From Planctomycetota bacterium (GTDB lineage Bacteria > Planctomycetota > Phycisphaerae > Phycisphaerales > SM1A02), in contig JAPULD010000281.1 in NCBI GenBank assembly GCA_027295365.1, positions 1-9,170 of the forward strand: a DNA stretch of 9,170 nt. The letters are read 5' to 3'. The notes beneath the pieces are model-generated. The model was not told the DNA's origin and did no database searches. It saw only the letters and a program-made list of their open reading frames with translations. Each line of letters starts with the position of its first letter. Position 1 is the first letter of the stretch. The position numbers and the translations under genes were made by a program. This document shows positions 7,358-9,170 of the stretch, piece by piece.

Positions 7358-7363
7358 CTCCCT
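7358..7363 (-). promoter_or_regulatory. Ribosome binding site deciding the GTG start of the TPR/alpha-CTD gene
   Basis: The minus strand reads AGGGAG, then seven bases, then GTG at 7350. This is the best-placed Shine-Dalgarno in the window. It supports the GTG start, since no in-frame ATG exists before residue 129. Confidence 0.7.
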
Positions 7364-7378
7364 GAACAAACCTGAAAA

Positions 7379-7407
7379 GATCAAATCCAAAAAATGCGAA
7401 CCGTCAA
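7379..7407 (-). promoter_or_regulatory. Possible sigma70-type promoter for the TPR/alpha-CTD gene
   Basis: In the 91-base gap after the MATE gene, the minus strand has TTGACG (7407-7402), five of six bases matching the -35 consensus. Seventeen bases later comes TTGATC (7384-7379), a poor match to the -10 consensus. The spacer contains a T-rich run. It lies about 29 bases upstream of the GTG start. The good -35 and correct spacing are suggestive, but the weak -10 keeps confidence low. No hairpin terminator for the MATE gene is visible in this gap. Confidence 0.35.
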
Positions 7408-7441
7408 GTGTAGAGGGCTCGACGGCTCGGGACAATTCGAG

Positions 7442-9052
7442 CTACGTGGAGGGGGATTCCCCCTTTGGCGAAGTCTGGCTTTCCTTGGTATTTTCGCCGA
7501 CCAAGCCATCGGATAAACCATTGGAAACCGGGGATTCCGGTGGTTCAGGGGAAGCGGATTCAACAGGATCCGGCTCTCCACCATCCCGTTCGATCCCGGG
7601 CAGGAGCTTGATGGATCGCCAGAATCCCGATTCAAAGCGGAATCCCAGCGTCAGACTGAGCAGAATGATGTAGGCCGAGGCACCCAGCCAGGGGCCGATC
7701 GATTCGAGTTGGGGAAAGAGCCAGACCATGGCCCAACCCCCACCCACGATGAAGGTCCAGGAGTAGACCATGGTCACCAAACCTGGCCAGACGGTATCGC
7801 CCGCCCCACGGAGGGCTCCGGTGTAGACGATCCCGATTGCGTCAGCCGACTGGAATAAGGCCGCACAGATCATGAGCTTGGCCCCGATGGTCACGATTTC
7901 AATTTTGACCTGAGGGTCGATATGATCGTCCATCAGAAAGAAAACTTCAACAAGGGGGACCCTGAAGATGAAGAAGATCACGCCACATACGGTCATGTAC
8001 GATAGAGCCATCGCTAACGTGAGACGCGCCCTGGCCATGGCCTTGTCGGGTTGACCCGCTCCCATGTATTTACCCACCAGCGACGTCGCCGCCACGGAAA
8101 ACCCCACCGCCGGCATGAAGCTGAGGTGCATGTAGCGCAGGGCAATCCACCCGGCCGTCATGTGGTGTTCACCGAATTTGCCCACGAGCACGGTCATGAA
8201 TATCGCCCAGCAGATCAATTCGTTGCCATATTGAAGCGCGGCGGGCCAGCCGATGTCATACAGCTCACGCATGGGCTTGAGCCGAGGCCTCCAGGCAAGA
8301 CGCGTCTTCATCTCCCGGTGCATCTTGGGGCCGATGAAAACGGCAAAGGGAATGGCAAACTCGACCATGGTGCCGATCACCGTGCCCAGTGCCGCACCGT
8401 AGACGCCCATGGCTGGAGTTCCCGGTATGCCCGGCAACCCCAAGGCCGGCAGCCCCGCTTCACCAAAAATCAATATGTAATTCGCGATTGCATTGACGAA
8501 ATTGCCCACCAGAGCCGAGACGGTGATGAGCTTTGGACGATGCAACCCGAAGAAAAAATGCTGCAGCGCTTTCGCCGCAAGCAGAAAGATGCCCCCCACC
8601 AGGAGGATCTGGCAATACCCGGTTTCCATCTTGACCAGCCGATCGAATTCCTGAATGGATTCGGGATCGTGGGTCAACGGGAGAATCATGGGAAACAAGA
8701 TCGCCATGGGCAGCAGGAGAAACACCCAGATGCCCAGGCTCAACCACAGCCCTGCCCATCCATATTGCGGTGCCTTTTCGAGTTGATTCGCCCCAAGATT
8801 CTGGCTGACGTACGTATTGATGACGGTCAGAAAACCCATGGCGATCGCCAGGGGCACAAAGGCCCAGATGCCTCCATTGCCCTGAGCCGCGACTTCGAGC
8901 GGGCCCTTCTGCCCCACCATCAGGCTGTCGACGAACTGCATGACGGTGTAACTCGTCATCGTCAGCACGGTGGGCCAGGCGATCGACCACACCTCCCGCA
9001 GAGGATGGATGGCCTCAGGCTTGGAATCGAGTTGTGGGGTGGAAGTACTCAT
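7442..9052 (-). CDS. MATE-family multidrug/metabolite exporter
   Basis: A 536-residue integral membrane protein of the MATE (NorM/DinF-like) family, which exports organic cations, drugs or metabolites in exchange for Na+ or H+. About twelve hydrophobic helices fall in two similar halves: the first starts at about residue 18 (LREVWSIAWPTVL, then FVDSLMVG), the second at 261 (MRELYDIGWPAAL). Each half carries the usual loop after its second helix: VSQNLGANQ in the first, VGKYMGAGQPDKA in the second. GALRGAGDTVWPG late in the second half is also typical. ATG 9052 is chosen. An in-frame GTG at 9067 would add five residues; neither start has a clear Shine-Dalgarno. The C-terminus (about 485-536) is a hydrophilic Pro/Ser/Glu-rich tail not usual for the family. 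Substrate cannot be predicted. The 118 bases upstream to the window edge show no convincing promoter. Confidence 0.93.
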   Translation of the reverse strand: MSTSTPQLDSKPEAIHPLREVWSIAWPTVLTMTSYTVMQFVDSLMVGQKGPLEVAAQGNGGIWAFVPLAIAMGFLTVINTYVSQNLGANQLEKAPQYGWAGLWLSLGIWVFLLLPMAILFPMILPLTHDPESIQEFDRLVKMETGYCQILLVGGIFLLAAKALQHFFFGLHRPKLITVSALVGNFVNAIANYILIFGEAGLPALGLPGIPGTPAMGVYGAALGTVIGTMVEFAIPFAVFIGPKMHREMKTRLAWRPRLKPMRELYDIGWPAALQYGNELICWAIFMTVLVGKFGEHHMTAGWIALRYMHLSFMPAVGFSVAATSLVGKYMGAGQPDKAMARARLTLAMALSYMTVCGVIFFIFRVPLVEVFFLMDDHIDPQVKIEIVTIGAKLMICAALFQSADAIGIVYTGALRGAGDTVWPGLVTMVYSWTFIVGGGWAMVWLFPQLESIGPWLGASAYIILLSLTLGFRFESGFWRSIKLLPGIERDGGEPDPVESASPEPPESPVSNGLSDGLVGENTKESQTSPKGESPST

Positions 9053-9170
9053 GAAAAACGGAACCACAAAAGGTCGATCCTAGCTTTGAAAAATCGATGA
9101 AGCATGAATTCCGCTCGATTCACAGGCAAATTGAAGATCCTCGATTGTTCCCCATCCTGTTTGAAGCCAC

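Noticed and set aside
8051..9100. A 349-codon plus-strand frame antisense to the MATE gene
   Set aside because: The translation is His/Arg/Gln-rich and lacks any family signature; the minus strand has a complete, well-conserved MATE protein.

Overview
The window is a moderately GC-rich, gene-dense bacterial segment with five protein-coding genes. They form two convergent blocks. No RNA genes, CRISPR arrays or insertion sequences are visible. The organism is most likely a member of the Planctomycetota. The main reasons are a TPR protein carrying two RNA-polymerase-alpha-type C-terminal domains, a large membrane-anchored double-VWA protein with a glutamine-amidotransferase-like segment, weak or absent Shine-Dalgarno sites at several starts, and long hydrophilic low-complexity tails on otherwise ordinary proteins. 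This assignment rests on family recognition alone.

Plus-strand block (1-4939). A very Gln/Glu/Ser/Thr/Pro-rich protein, cut by the left edge, is followed after 4 bases by a membrane protein with two complete VWA domains. They look like the 3' end of a longer operon whose start lies outside the window. In related bacteria such VWA proteins commonly sit with MoxR ATPase and DUF58 genes (Bat/MoxR-type clusters), and I infer the same here. The VWA part is predicted to lie outside the inner membrane, held by two N-terminal helices and one C-terminal helix.

Minus-strand block (9052 down to 4949). A MATE-family exporter comes first. After 91 bases with a possible promoter comes the TPR/double-alpha-CTD protein (GTG start with a good ribosome binding site). 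After 56 bases comes a SpoIID/LytB-family lipoprotein, a probable peptidoglycan lytic transglycosylase. The last two are likely co-transcribed. The block meets the plus-strand block tail to tail with only 9 bases between stop codons and no recognisable terminator.

The most unusual DNA structure is at the 5' end of the SpoIID-like gene. Four tandem copies of a 9-base unit give four runs of five G on the plus (template) strand, a textbook G-quadruplex pattern, and lie in frame inside the cleaved leader of the lipoprotein. Immediately downstream in the gene is a perfect GC-rich hairpin followed by a T-tract on the antisense strand. The TPR/alpha-CTD fusion is the most interesting protein. I do not see a clearly new multi-gene system; the rest is plausible Planctomycete housekeeping and envelope biology.
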